Source: Pelagibius sp. (GTDB lineage Bacteria; Pseudomonadota; Alphaproteobacteria; Kiloniellales; Kiloniellaceae). Taken from it: DNA of 57,700 bases. The DNA is taken from assembly GCA_028280305.1 (NCBI GenBank), contig JANQMC010000055.1:1-57700 (forward strand), written 5' to 3'. Position numbers and translations under genes: made by a program. The notes below the pieces were generated by a model. The model had not been told where the DNA came from, made no database searches, and saw nothing but the letters and a program-made list of their open reading frames with translations. This document shows positions 1-10,400 of the stretch, in pieces. How positions within the stretch are numbered: the stretch's first letter is position 1; every line of letters begins with the position of its first letter.

Positions 1-303
1 GAAGGCGCAGTATCCGCCGTACTGCGGGGCGTATTGGGCCGGGTCGGCGGTAACGGTGGCGCGATGCTCGGCGCTGGCAAACCGATAGGTGGCGCCTTCG
101 TAGTCTGCGGTAAATTGATCTTTACCGGCCACCGGCTTTCCTTGGGTGAAGTAAGCCACGACGTCATAGCCATGCACGGCGTTACCTTCCACGATGTTGA
201 CCTCGGTCTCCGCCGTGGCAAGCCCTGCCGTGGCCGGCACGACGGCCAAAGCCAGGCCTGCCGTCAACACAGCATTGCGAAGTGTTTTGATGAGAATGGA
301 CAT
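1..303 (-). CDS. YHS domain-containing exported protein (3' end cut by window edge)
   Basis: The frame starts at an ATG whose first base is 303 and runs off the left edge, so only the first 101 residues are visible. Residues 1 to about 31 form a signal peptide: a short basic start (IKTLR), a hydrophobic stretch and an Ala-X-Ala-like end (GLATAE). The mature part contains HGYDVVAYF, a GKP turn and YRFAS, the hallmark of the YHS family (short proteins related to metal-binding YHS domains). The function of these exported YHS proteins is poorly defined; metal binding is only a family-level expectation. It is transcribed away from the AraC gene beginning at 407, with about 100 bases between them. 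Confidence 0.8.
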   Translation of the reverse strand, partial: MSILIKTLRNAVLTAGLALAVVPATAGLATAETEVNIVEGNAVHGYDVVAYFTQGKPVAGKDQFTADYEGATYRFASAEHRATVTADPAQYAPQYGGYCAF

Positions 304-406
304 TGCAATTTCCTTCCGCTGGGTTCATTGACCGATAGGCCGGAACGGGCGTCAGGGCGCCGAGTTCCGTCCGTCACAGAAGATTTAAGTCATCAGGTGT
401 GATCAT

Positions 407-1282
407 TTGTCCGAAAAAGCACGCAGTTCGTCCGAAGAGCCGGCCGTCTTTCCCCTGCTGAGCCGCCGAAGCTTCAGTGCCAGCGTCTTCTTCTCCGGGT
501 CTCTCTGCGGGGGGTCGGACCACAGCGCCAAGGATGCCCAGATGCACCTGCATCTGCTGCGTCGCGGGTCACTGTGTCTGAATACCCAGGGCGGTGCGGC
601 CAGGCAAATCGACCGGCCGAGCCTCATCTTCTTTCCCCGCGCTCAGGATCACCGGCTGGAGGCCAGGGAACTGCCGGGCGCCGAGCTGGTCTGCGCGCGC
701 CTGACTTTCACCGGCCCTGAAGCCGAACTTCTACTGCTCGGCTTGCCCGACCTGTTGGTCATCCCGCTCGATGCCCCCATCGGTCTGGGCCCGGTGGTCG
801 AGCGTCTGTTCGAAGAAGCCTTCACGCCCGCTTTCGGCCACAGCGCAGCCGTCGATCTGATCGCCGAACTGTTGCTCGTCATGTTGCTGCGCCACTGCAT
901 CGCCGAAGGCCTGACGGAGGGCGGATTGCTGGCCGGTCTGGGCGATACCAAACTCGCCCGGGCTCTTGTCGCGATGCATGATCGCCCGGCAGCGGATCTG
1001 AATATCGAGCAGTTGGCGGCGATTGCGGGCATGTCGCGTTCCAACTTCGCCGCCGCTTTCAAGCAGCGGGTCGGTACCTCGCCCGGCGACTATCTCGCGA
1101 CTTTGCGCCTGGCCCTTGCCAAACAGGCTCTGCTGCAGGGCACCTCCTTGAAAACCGTGGCGCCGCTGGTCGGATACAGCAGCGCCACCGCTTTGGCCCG
1201 TGTTTTCCAGCGGCAGTTCGGATGCGGGCCGCGTGACTGGCTGGCGCAGCAGCAACGAAGCTCAGATGCTGATGGTGTCTGA
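407..1282 (+). CDS. AraC family transcriptional regulator with cupin-type sensor domain
   Basis: This is a 291-residue DNA-binding regulator. Residues about 15-170 resemble the AraC_binding_2 (cupin_6) ligand domain, and residues about 185-285 carry the two helix-turn-helix motifs (IEQLAAIAGMSRSNFAAAFK and LKTVAPLVGYSSATALARVF) followed by the typical FGCGPRDW ending. No ATG is available before residue 45 without cutting the sensor domain, so a TTG at 407, which follows an in-frame stop at 386, is the most upstream start. It faces away from the YHS gene, which is a plausible target, but that is only positional inference. The ligand is unknown. Confidence 0.82.
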   Translation: MSEKARSSSEEPAVFPLLSRRSFSASVFFSGSLCGGSDHSAKDAQMHLHLLRRGSLCLNTQGGAARQIDRPSLIFFPRAQDHRLEARELPGAELVCARLTFTGPEAELLLLGLPDLLVIPLDAPIGLGPVVERLFEEAFTPAFGHSAAVDLIAELLLVMLLRHCIAEGLTEGGLLAGLGDTKLARALVAMHDRPAADLNIEQLAAIAGMSRSNFAAAFKQRVGTSPGDYLATLRLALAKQALLQGTSLKTVAPLVGYSSATALARVFQRQFGCGPRDWLAQQQRSSDADGV

Positions 1283-1416
1283 GCAGATCTGGATCGAGTC
1301 ATGAATTGGCGGAACCACTTCGCGGTTGGGACAAAACATGTAGCCTGATTATGGAAGAGTCCACCGAGGGTCTGGACCAGCGTCGCCTGTATGGCGGGAA
1401 CATCTGAGGGACTGAA

Positions 1417-1848
1417 ATGACAAAGCGAGGCCACTGTCTTTGCGAAGCCACAGGTTGGGAGTACGAAGGCGATGTCACCTGGGCCTGTTACTGTCATTGT
1501 GACGATTGCCGCCGCAATTGTGCCGCGCCGCTGGTGGCATGGCTGGGCGTGCCCGTCAAAAACTTCAGATGGTTTGGACAGGCGCCGAAAACGCATGAGA
1601 GTTCCAAAGGCGTTAGGAGGCACTTCTGCGCCACCTGCGGTTCTCCGATGGGATTTGAAGCGGATCATTACCCGGGCGGGATGCACCTTTATGCCGCGTC
1701 TTTGGAAGACCCCGACGATTTCAAACCGACGTTCCACGTGAACTACGAAAGCAAGCTTCCCTGGCTTGGAATCGATGATGATCTTCCAAAATATGAAGGT
1801 ACGCTGCTTGAGTCACCGGAAGATCCTAGGGGCTACAAGTCAAAGTAG
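1417..1848 (+). CDS. GFA (glutathione-dependent formaldehyde-activating enzyme-like) family protein
   Basis: The product is 143 residues long and has the zinc-binding cysteine pattern of the GFA family: C7-x-C9, C26-x-C28-x-x-C31 and a later FCATCGSP motif. The family is named after Paracoccus Gfa, which was proposed to join formaldehyde to glutathione, but most members have no proven reaction. The ATG at 1417 follows a GGGACTGAA stretch that can serve as a ribosome binding site. It stands alone between the AraC gene and a degraded region. The family call is solid; the reaction is not. Confidence 0.85.
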   Translation: MTKRGHCLCEATGWEYEGDVTWACYCHCDDCRRNCAAPLVAWLGVPVKNFRWFGQAPKTHESSKGVRRHFCATCGSPMGFEADHYPGGMHLYAASLEDPDDFKPTFHVNYESKLPWLGIDDDLPKYEGTLLESPEDPRGYKSK

Positions 1849-1954
1849 GTTTGGGCCAAGGTTGAGATAGAGACAATCTCCGCCGGTCCGGCTTTGCACA
1901 GTGTCTTGGCACCTTTCAGGGCGAGGGTCACGTTCCTCTGTTGCGACCTTACTC

Positions 1955-2158
1955 TCAGCGCGGCTCGAAGCTTCTGAGAATGTGATCCGCCAGGCGCTTG
2001 CTTGCATCCGCTCCCGGCTGGCCGGACTTGGCGAGTGTAATGCTGACGTCAGGCAGGGCGGGGAAGCCGTCATCGGGCCGGAGGATGCGAAAGTCTTTCG
2101 GGCTGGAGCTTTTCGCCATGGCGCTCACGGCAAGCCCTGAGGCGACCGCGGCGTGCAA
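1955..2158 (-). pseudogene. LysR-type regulator remnant (C-terminal fragment)
   Basis: A 67-codon open frame on the minus strand reads like the end of a LysR substrate-binding domain: HAAVASGLAVSAM, then FRILRPDDGFPALPD and a closing ADHIL. The helix-turn-helix and most of the sensor domain are missing. Upstream, the homology stops at about 2158 where a different fragment on the other strand begins. It is best read as the relic of a deleted regulator gene. The alternative, a small real protein, is unlikely because the similarity covers only the last quarter of the family. Confidence 0.6.
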
Positions 2159-2165
2159 TGCTGAG

Positions 2166-2243
2166 AGATTCGACCTCGCGGTCAGCGATCCGGACGGGCT
2201 TCGCGTGGAGATCTATTCGAAGGATCAGGCCGAAGGCCCATGA
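2166..2243 (+). pseudogene. VOC (glyoxalase-like) family remnant, last ~25 codons
   Basis: The reading frame ending in TGA at 2241-2243 closes with FDLAVSDPDGLRVEIYSKDQ, the strongly conserved final strand of vicinal oxygen chelate (glyoxalase/bleomycin resistance) proteins, in which the Glu is a metal ligand. Upstream sequence in this frame overlaps the LysR relic on the other strand and does not look like VOC. Two unrelated gene ends therefore abut at about 2160, as expected after a deletion. Confidence 0.5.
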
Positions 2244-2270
2244 AGCGACAAAGAGTATAGGCTGAAAGTG

Positions 2271-2303
2271 AAAAGGCCCACCGGAACCAACCGATGGGCC
2301 TTT
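2271..2303 (-). terminator. Terminator of the gcl-hyi-glxR operon
   Basis: On the minus strand AAAGGCCCATCGG and CCGGTGGGCCTTTT form a long stem with a short TTGGTT loop and a following T-rich run. It sits about 20 bases beyond the glxR stop. The stem is symmetrical enough to act on both strands. Confidence 0.75.
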
Positions 2304-2323
2304 GCCTTATCTTGCTTGTCAAT

Positions 2324-3238
2324 CTACTCCGCCGCTGCAGACGCGGCCTCGTTCTCGGCCACTGGATGGGCGGCCATGAGTTCCAGGGCTTTCACCATGG
2401 CGGAGTGATCCCAGCCGGCGCCGCCGTTGGCTTTGCAGGTATTGAACAGCTCCTGCGCCGTGGCCGTGTTGGGCAGGGCCACGCCCAGGGCTTTGGCGCC
2501 CTGCAGGGCAAGGTTCAGGTCCTTCTGATGCAGCTCGATGCGGAAGCCGGGATCGAAGGTGCGCTTGATCATGCGCTCGCCGTGGATTTCCAGGATGCGC
2601 GAGGTCGCAAGGCCGCCCATCAGGGCCTGGCGCACCTTGGCCGGGTCGGCACCGGCCTTGGAGGCGAAGACCAGGGCCTCGCCGACCGCCTCGATGGTCA
2701 GCGCCACCACGATCTGATTGGCGACCTTGGTGGTCTGCCCAACGCCGTTGCCGCCGACGAGGGTGATGTTCTTGCCCATCAGTTCGAAGATCGGCCTGGC
2801 CTTTTCGAAGGCTGCCTCGCTGCCGCCGACCATAATGGTGAGCGAAGCCCCCTTGGCGCCGACTTCACCGCCGGAGACCGGGGCGTCCAGATAGTCGCAA
2901 CCGAGCGCGTTGATCTTCTCGGCGAAGACCTTGGTTTCGATGGGGGAGATCGAACTCATGTCGATCACCAGCTTGCCGCTGGAAAGCCCCTCGGCAACGC
3001 CGTTCTCGCCGAACAGCACGGCCTCCACCTGGGGCGTGTCTGGCACCATGGTGATGACGATGTCACTCGCCTCGGCCACCGCCTTGGCGGTTTCGACCAG
3101 CTTCAGGCCTTTGCCCGTCAACTCATCAGGCGCGGGCGTCCGATGCACGCTGCTGGTGACCTCGTGCCCGCCGTCCAGCAGATGGCCGACCATGGGCGCG
3201 CCCATGATGCCGAGGCCGATGAATCCGATTTTTGCCAT
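2324..3238 (-). CDS. glxR: 2-hydroxy-3-oxopropionate (tartronate semialdehyde) reductase
   Basis: This 304-residue enzyme reduces tartronate semialdehyde to D-glycerate with NAD(P)H, the last step of glyoxylate assimilation. The Rossmann start is IGFIGLGIMGAPM (residues 4-16); further family marks are the substrate-binding DAPVSGGEVGA and the catalytic lysine region TTKVANQ. The length matches GarR/GlxR of E. coli. It is the last gene of a three-gene minus-strand operon: hyi ends 38 bases upstream and a strong terminator follows. Related beta-hydroxyacid dehydrogenases (3-hydroxyisobutyrate dehydrogenase) look alike, but the gcl and hyi neighbours settle the assignment. Confidence 0.93.
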   Translation of the reverse strand: MAKIGFIGLGIMGAPMVGHLLDGGHEVTSSVHRTPAPDELTGKGLKLVETAKAVAEASDIVITMVPDTPQVEAVLFGENGVAEGLSSGKLVIDMSSISPIETKVFAEKINALGCDYLDAPVSGGEVGAKGASLTIMVGGSEAAFEKARPIFELMGKNITLVGGNGVGQTTKVANQIVVALTIEAVGEALVFASKAGADPAKVRQALMGGLATSRILEIHGERMIKRTFDPGFRIELHQKDLNLALQGAKALGVALPNTATAQELFNTCKANGGAGWDHSAMVKALELMAAHPVAENEAASAAAE

Positions 3239-3276
3239 GTCTTCCGTTCCTTTTTTATCGTTCTTGGCGTTGCTGC

Positions 3277-4074
<798 letters not shown>

Positions 4075-4106
4075 GATGGGGTTCCTCCTGAAAATCCTGG
4101 GGCAGC

Positions 4107-5933
4107 CTATTCGGCGGGCTCCAGTTCGTTCACATCTTCGTCGATCCCGGCGTTTTCCCGGGTGATCGGCACGCCATCGGTCCCTAGCGAGGGATCAAGG
4201 CAGAGAATTTCTTCGAATTCGTTGACCGCGTCCAGCTCCGTGCCCATGGAGACGTTGGTCACGCGCTCCAGTATGAACTCTACCACAACCGGTACCTGGA
4301 ACTCAGCCATCAGCCTGTGGGCCTCGGCGAAAGCCTCCTTGAATTCGTTGGGGCTCTTCACCCGGATCGCCTTGCAGCCCAGGCCCTCGGCCACCGCCAC
4401 ATGGTCGACGCCATAGTCGCCGAGGTCCGGCGCATTCACGTTCTGGAACGAAAGCTGGACGTTGTAATCCATCTCGAAGCCGCGCTGTGCCTGGCGGATA
4501 AGGCCGAGATAGGAGTTGTTCACCACCACATGGATGTAGGGCAGCTTGAACTGGGCGCCGACCGCCAGCTCTTCGATCATGAACTGAAAATCGTAGTCGC
4601 CGGAGATGGCGACGATCTCGCGCTCCGGGTCGGCTTTGCGCACCCCCAACGCGGCGGGCATGGTCCAGCCCAGCGGGCCGGCCTGGCCGCAGTTGATCCA
4701 GTTGCGCGGGTGATAGACGTTGAGGAACTGGGCGGCGGCGATCTGCGACAACCCGATGGTGGTCACGTAACAGGTGTCGCGCCCGAAGACCTCTTTCATC
4801 TCCTCATAGACCCGCTGCGGCTTCAGCGGCACGCTGTCGAAGTGGGTCTTGCGCAGCATATGCTGCTTGCGGTGTTCGCATTCACCGGCCCAGGCGCTGC
4901 GATCCCTCAGCTTGCCGGCCGCCTTCCATTCCCGCGCGACCTCGACGAAGAGTTCCAGCGCCGCCTTGGCGTCGGAGACAATGCCGTAGTCGGGCATGAA
5001 AACCCGGCCGATCTGGGTCGGTTCGATATCCACATGAACGAACTTGCGATCCTTCGTGTAGACCTCGATGGAGCCGGTATGGCGGTTGGCCCAGCGGTTG
5101 CCGATGCCGACGACGAAGTCCGATTGCAGGAAAGTCGCGTTGCCGTAGCGGTGACTGGTCTGCAAGCCGACCATGCCGGCCATCAGCGGATGATCGTCGG
5201 GGATCGAGCCCCAGCCCATAAGGGTGGGGATGACCGGAATGCCGGTGATCTCCGCGAACGCGACCAGCAGATCGGAGGCGTCGGCGTTGATCACGCCGCC
5301 CCCGGCCACGATCAGCGGCTTTTCCGCTGTGTCCAGCATGGTCAACGCCTTTTCGATCTGGCGGCGCGAGGCGGCGGGCTTGTAGGCCGGCAGCGGTTCG
5401 TAGGTCTCGTCGTCGAATTCGATCTCGGCCATCTGCACGTCGACCGGCAGGTCGATCAGCACGGGCCCCGGACGGCCGGAACGCATCAGGTGAAAGGCCT
5501 GTTGGAAGGCCCGCGGCACCAGGGCGGGCTCTTGCACCGTGACAGCCCACTTGGTGACGGGCTTGGCGATGGATTCGATGTCGACGGCCTGGAAGTCCTC
5601 TTTGTTCAGCTTGGCGCGCGGCGCCTGACCGGTGATGCAGAGGATTGGAATCGAGTCCGCCGAGGCGGAGTAGAGCCCGGTGATCATGTCGGTGCCGGCG
5701 GGTCCTGAGGTGCCGATGCAGACCCCGATGTTGCCGGCCTTCGTCCGGGTATAACCCTCGGCCATGTGCGAAGCGCCCTCGACGTGGCGGGCCAGGACAT
5801 GATCGATGGTCTGGCGCTGACGCAGGGCTGCGTAGAGCGGGTTGATCGCGGCGCCGGGAACACCGAAGGCGGCGGTGACACCCTCTTTTTCCATAACGCG
5901 GACGGCGGCTTCGGCGGCGGTCATCTTGGGCAT
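4107..5933 (-). CDS. gcl: Glyoxylate carboligase (tartronate-semialdehyde synthase)
   Basis: This 608-residue thiamine-diphosphate enzyme joins two glyoxylates into tartronate semialdehyde and CO2. The N-terminal pyrimidine-binding domain contains GVPGAAINP and [13 protein letters not shown]; Val51 sits where other ThDP enzymes have the catalytic Glu, as in E. coli Gcl. The C-terminal diphosphate motif is GDYDFQF...VNN. The start at 5933 (MPKMTAAEA) follows GAGAGGGAG and matches the family N terminus; the open frame extends further upstream but that part is AT-rich leader with no family similarity. It is the first gene of the operon gcl-hyi-glxR. Confidence 0.96.
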   Translation of the reverse strand: MPKMTAAEAAVRVMEKEGVTAAFGVPGAAINPLYAALRQRQTIDHVLARHVEGASHMAEGYTRTKAGNIGVCIGTSGPAGTDMITGLYSASADSIPILCITGQAPRAKLNKEDFQAVDIESIAKPVTKWAVTVQEPALVPRAFQQAFHLMRSGRPGPVLIDLPVDVQMAEIEFDDETYEPLPAYKPAASRRQIEKALTMLDTAEKPLIVAGGGVINADASDLLVAFAEITGIPVIPTLMGWGSIPDDHPLMAGMVGLQTSHRYGNATFLQSDFVVGIGNRWANRHTGSIEVYTKDRKFVHVDIEPTQIGRVFMPDYGIVSDAKAALELFVEVAREWKAAGKLRDRSAWAGECEHRKQHMLRKTHFDSVPLKPQRVYEEMKEVFGRDTCYVTTIGLSQIAAAQFLNVYHPRNWINCGQAGPLGWTMPAALGVRKADPEREIVAISGDYDFQFMIEELAVGAQFKLPYIHVVVNNSYLGLIRQAQRGFEMDYNVQLSFQNVNAPDLGDYGVDHVAVAEGLGCKAIRVKSPNEFKEAFAEAHRLMAEFQVPVVVEFILERVTNVSMGTELDAVNEFEEILCLDPSLGTDGVPITRENAGIDEDVNELEPAE

Positions 5934-5975
5934 GATCGACTCCCTCTCTGGTTTTGTTCGTTGTCCTTGACGCTG

Positions 5976-6003
5976 AAAATAGGGATTGCATGCACGAAAG
6001 CAA
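5976..6003 (-). promoter_or_regulatory. Candidate sigma-70-like promoter of the gcl operon
   Basis: On the minus strand TTGCTT (6003-5998) is followed after 16 bases by TATTTT (5981-5976), about 45 bases before the gcl start. The spacing is good but the -10 box is weak. The palindrome at 6020-6034 lies just upstream, in a position used by activators. Confidence 0.35.
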
Positions 6004-6019
6004 GAAAAATGAAAATAAA

Positions 6020-6034
6020 TTCCACATTGTGGAA
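6020..6034. promoter_or_regulatory. Perfect palindrome, probable IclR-family operator
   Basis: TTCCACA-T-TGTGGAA is a perfect inverted repeat with a one-base centre in the gap between gcl and the divergent IclR gene. IclR-family operators are often short palindromes of the TTCC...GGAA kind, so this is the likely binding site of the regulator starting at 6225. Confidence 0.55.
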
Positions 6035-6224
6035 ATATGATGAGAAAATGCCAGAATCCGTGGGTTTCATCGCCGTCGCTAACCCGGTGAATTGCGGAAG
6101 TGGATCCCAAAAACGACAGACCAGGTTCCTGCATCACCGCTTTCAGGCTTACATGACGGTGCCTTCATCCCTATGCTGCGCAGCCGATGAATGCCGGTTT
6201 TCGGCAATGGATGGAGTCTTGAGA

Positions 6225-7073
6225 ATGGCAAGAACGGCGGCGCGCGTGCGCGATCCCGCAAAGGGTCCGCTGCGCAAAACGGCGGCACAGGGGGGCCAGG
6301 TTCAATCGCTCGACCGCGCCATTTCGATTCTGGAACGGCTGGCGGAGTCCGATGGGATGAGCCTGACGGATCTTTCCCAATCGGTTGGCCTTGCGCCTTC
6401 CACGACCCATCGCCTGCTGACCACCTTGCAGCAACGGCGGTTTGCCGATTTTGACGACGAGTATGGCGTTTGGGTCGTCGGGGTGGGCGCTTTCAACGTC
6501 GGCAATGCCTTTCTGCGATCACGCAAAATCATCTCCCTTGGACGGCCGGTCATGCGCCGGCTTATGGAAGAGGTGGGCGAGACCATCAATCTGGCGGTTG
6601 AGGACAAGGGTGAGCTTGTCTATGTGACGCAGTTCGAAAGCCATGCGCCCATGCGGGCCTTCTTTCGGCCCGGGCGCCGTGCGCCGATGCATTCCTCGGC
6701 CATCGGCAAGGCCATGCTTGCGGAGATGGATGAGAATGCGTTGCGCGACTTTCTCCAGAAACGAGGGATGCAGCGCTTTACCGACCACACGATCGTAGAT
6801 CCAGCTGTTCTGCGCGAGCAATTGCGGCAGATTCGCCAGCGCGGCTGGGGGATCGACGACGAGGAGCATACCGTCGGCATGCGCTGCGTCGCCGCCACTG
6901 TTCACAATGAGCACGGCGAGGTGATCGCCGGTATATCCATTTCCGGTCCGTCGGTGCGGGTGACTCAGGGCCGTCTGGGGGAACTCGGCGCCAAGGTGGT
7001 TGCGGCCGCAGAGAAAATCACAGAGCAGATTGGCGGTATCGTGCCACGGTCGCTGCGGAGTGGCGCCGACTGA
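6225..7073 (+). CDS. IclR family transcriptional regulator, probable controller of the glyoxylate operon
   Basis: From the ATG at 6225 the protein has 282 residues. Residues about 25-80 form the winged helix-turn-helix (SLDRAISILERLAE, then LTDLSQSVGLAPSTTHRLL), and the rest is the IclR effector domain with APMHSSAIGKAMLAEM and VGMRCVAATVHNEHGEVIAGISISG. An in-frame ATG also exists at 6207, but GGAG eight bases before 6225 favours the shorter form. It is divergent from gcl, the arrangement of AllR-like regulators that respond to glyoxylate or allantoin. The effector is inferred from context. Confidence 0.87.
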   Translation: MARTAARVRDPAKGPLRKTAAQGGQVQSLDRAISILERLAESDGMSLTDLSQSVGLAPSTTHRLLTTLQQRRFADFDDEYGVWVVGVGAFNVGNAFLRSRKIISLGRPVMRRLMEEVGETINLAVEDKGELVYVTQFESHAPMRAFFRPGRRAPMHSSAIGKAMLAEMDENALRDFLQKRGMQRFTDHTIVDPAVLREQLRQIRQRGWGIDDEEHTVGMRCVAATVHNEHGEVIAGISISGPSVRVTQGRLGELGAKVVAAAEKITEQIGGIVPRSLRSGAD

Positions 7074-7465
7074 GGCTTTGGCGCAGGTCGGGGTTCTGGC
7101 GCATCGGTTTCCACAAGCCAAGCGGGAGTTGAGCAGGGGCAATGGTCGCCCGGTACCGAAAACCAACGGGATTGTGAGAGAAAACACGTCGACGCCGTTC
7201 CGTCCGGGGTAGTATAGAGGCTCTTGGGGATACGGAACGTGATCAAAGCATCTTCTCTGCTGGCCATTGCTGCCGATGCCATCGCGGATTCCCGGTGCGA
7301 TGCCGGCTGGAATCTCGCTGCAGGCTGGCCGGGGGTCACAAGCCCGGGGGTCACAAGCCCGGGGGTCACAAGATGGTCACAGGCCGGCAGCAAGCGGCGG
7401 GCCGGATCTTGCGGGACGGCGCCTGCCGCAGTTGGCCGTTCTTTTGAGGAAAAGGGATTCAGGCG
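7074..7465. other. Gene-free stretch before the cyclase gene
   Basis: No frame in these 392 bases has a credible protein or family signal. The only structured element is the 15-base tandem repeat at 7331-7372. AAAAGGGATTCAGGCG before the ATG at 7466 gives a weak ribosome binding site. The promoter of the cyclase-YcaO-TfuA operon should lie here, but I cannot point to a convincing -35/-10 pair. Confidence 0.5.
7331..7372. repeat. 15-base tandem repeat, 2.8 copies
   Basis: GGGGGTCACAAGCCC occurs twice exactly (7331-7345, 7346-7360) and a third time for 12 bases (7361-7372). It lies about 95 bases upstream of the cyclase gene. Confidence 0.9.
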
Positions 7466-10400
7466 ATGGCCATTCGGCGCTGGCTGACGGCTATCGGCCT
7501 CGGGGGCCTGGCTGATACCTTCGAAGAAAACGATGTCGACCTCGATCTGGTGCCCGACCTCAGTGAAGAGGATCTGCGCCAGCTCGGCCTGACTCTCGGC
7601 CAGCGCAAGCGCCTGCTGCGCGCCGCCGAAGCACTGAGCGGTGCCGAGGACAATCCGCAAAGCGGTGCCGGGGCAAAAACGGACCGGGTCCCGGCTGAGC
7701 GCCGTCATCTTACGGTCATGTTCTGCGACATTGTCGGCTCCACCGTCCTCTCCGAGCGTTTGGAGGCGGAGGATTTGCTGGAGGTCGTGCGGCGCTATCA
7801 GACCTACTGCGCCTCCATCATCGGCACCCACGAAGGTTTCATTGCCCGCTATGTCGGCGACGGCATCCTGGCCTACTTCGGCTACCCCATGGCCCACGAA
7901 GACGCGCCGACCCATGCGCTGCACGCGGCGCTCAGCATCACGGAGGGAATCGGCGCGCTGGAGATGCCGGCGGACACCCAATTGGCGGTGCGGATTGGTA
8001 TCGCCTCAGGTGTGGTGATCGTCGGCGACCTGATCGGCGGCGGGGCGGCGGTGGAACAGCCGGCCATCGGTGTGGCGCCGAATCTCGCTGCCAGGGTTCA
8101 GGGCATTGCCGGGCCGAACGAGATCGTCGTCGCCGATGTGACCTATCGCCTGACCCAGGATGTTTTCGACTTTGAGGATCTGGGGAGCCGGGAGTTTCAC
8201 GGCATCAGCGAACCGGTGCGTACCTGGCGGGTGCTCCGTGAGCACAGAGGCGACCGCAGCGACGTCAATTTCGGCCGCTGGACCCAGACCTCTTTCGCCG
8301 ACCGCAGTGAGCCTTTGGATCTGCTGCGCGCCCAGTGGCAGCAGGTTCAGGAGGCGCGCGGGCGGGTGCTGGTGATTTCCGGCGAGCCGGGCATCGGCAA
8401 GTCGCGGCTGACCCATCAGTTCCTGCGCGAGGTCGAGCAGGAAGCGACCGTTCAGATCTACCAGGCGACGCCGTACAATCAGGATTCGCCGCTGCATCCG
8501 ATCATTCAGCGCTTCCGCCTGATTGCCGGGATCGATCACGGCGACGGACCTGCCGAGATTCGCGAGAAACTGGACGCCGTTGTGAAAGGCGAGGGGGCGG
8601 AGCGGGAAGCCCGGGTGGAGGTCTTCGCCAATCTGCTGACCCCGGTTTCCATCGACAATCCGCAGTCGCAGACCGCTGCCAAGCAGAACCGGGAACGCAC
8701 CCTGCAGACGATCGTCGATTATTTCACCGTTCTCAGCAAGCTGCAGCCCGTCGTCGTTGTGGTCGACGATTTCCAGTGGCTCGATCCGACCTCAGTCGAA
8801 CTGCTGGACCGCGTCATCCATTCGATCCCCGACAAGCGCGCGCAGGTTCTGGTGACGTCCCGCAGCGGCTTCTATGCGCCTTGGGAATCCCTTGCCCATG
8901 TAACGCAGCTCGAACTCGGCCGCTTGCCGGCCAAAGATGCCCAGGCGCTGATTGCCAGCCTGGCTCAGGGGACCTCCCTGTCGAAGGCGGTTGTCGGCGA
9001 GATCGCCGAGAAGGCCGACGGTATTCCGCTGTTTGTCGAGGAGCTGACCAAGTCGGTGATCGAACTCGATTTCGAGCAGGCGGCCAGAGGCCGGGGTCCG
9101 CGGCCCAATGAAACCTCCCGCGTGCCGATCTCTCTGCACGACTCGCTGATGGAGAGACTGGACCGCGTCGGTCCGGCCAAGGTTGTCGCCCGTGTCGGGG
9201 CGGTGCTGGGGCGGTCGTTTTCGCGCGAGCTGATCTCCACGGTGGGCGGCTTCGATCCGGCGCATCTGAATGCCGCCCTCGTCACTCTCTCGGATGCCGG
9301 CCTGGTGCTTCGCGAGGTCGATCAACGCGGCAAGGAAAACTTCGTCTTCAAGCACGGACTGGTGCAGGAAGCGGCCTATGCTTCGCTGCTTCGCGAAGAG
9401 CGCCAGCGCCTTCATGCCGAAACTGCCCAGGGCCTGAGGAAACTGCGGCCGCGAATTGAGGAAGAGCGTCCCGACCTGCTGGCTCACCATGTCAGTGCGG
9501 CGGGCCTGCACGAAGAGGCCGTGCGGTTGTGGCTGCAGGCCGGGCGTCTCAGCCTTGCTCAGTCTGCGATTGTCGAGGCGGTGCATCATTTGCGCCGCGG
9601 CCTGGAGGCGCTGGACGAGTTGCCGGTCGTGAAGGAGTCCAAGGGGCTCCATCTGCAGCTTCTCATCCACCTCGGGCCGGCCTTGATCGCGCTTCACGGT
9701 CCGGGCTCCAAAGAGGTCGAAGAGATTTACAGCCAGGGCTACGAGCTGTGCCGCAGCCTGCCGGAATCCCGCGATCACTTTCCCGTCTATTGGGGGTGGT
9801 GGCGTCGATCGCGCAATTTCAACGAGATGCATCAGCGCGCCGATGAGCTGCTAAGTCGCGCGCAGGCGCGTAACGATGATGAATTGATGCTGCAGGCCCA
9901 CCACTGTCAGTGGGCTTCGCACTTCAACAGCGGTGACTTTCATAACTGCATGGATCACATCGCCAGCGGGCTCGACCTCTACGACAAGGGCGACTACCGC
10001 ACCCATGCGACGCTCTACGGCAACCATGATGCCAAGGTCTGTGGCCATGGCGAGCGTTCGCTTGTCTACTGGCTTCTCGGCAAACCGGAGGAGGCGATGG
10101 AGTCCGAGCGGCGCGCGCAGCGCTGGATGGAGACGCTGGGCCATGGCGGCAGTTGGATGCACCTGAAAGACATCAACATCATGCACCGTCTCTATCGGCG
10201 CGACGCGGTGGAGGTACTGCGGATCGCCGAGGAGATGACCGCTTTTGCCGAGGATCAGGGTTTTTCGGATCACAGAGCCAAGGCGCTGGTTTTCTGCGGC
10301 TGGGCCCATGCCAGGCTGGGTGATCCTTCCAAGGGTTTGAGCGAAATCCGCGCGGGTCTCGAACGGCAGATCGCCATTGGCACGGAAGAGGATTTCCCGG

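Noticed and set aside
4317..5708. Plus-strand 460-codon frame opposite gcl
   Set aside because: Antisense shadow of gcl; the minus strand encodes a complete conserved enzyme and the plus frame has no domain.
5934..6137. Longer N terminus for glyoxylate carboligase
   Set aside because: The frame is open, but the sequence is AT-rich leader containing the operator and promoter; the family start and ribosome site lie at 5933.
7224..7487. Small protein frame running through the 15-base repeat (GVTSPGVTSPGVT)
   Set aside because: The repeat peptide is tempting, but the frame has no ribosome site, overlaps the cyclase start and reads as composition-biased sequence.
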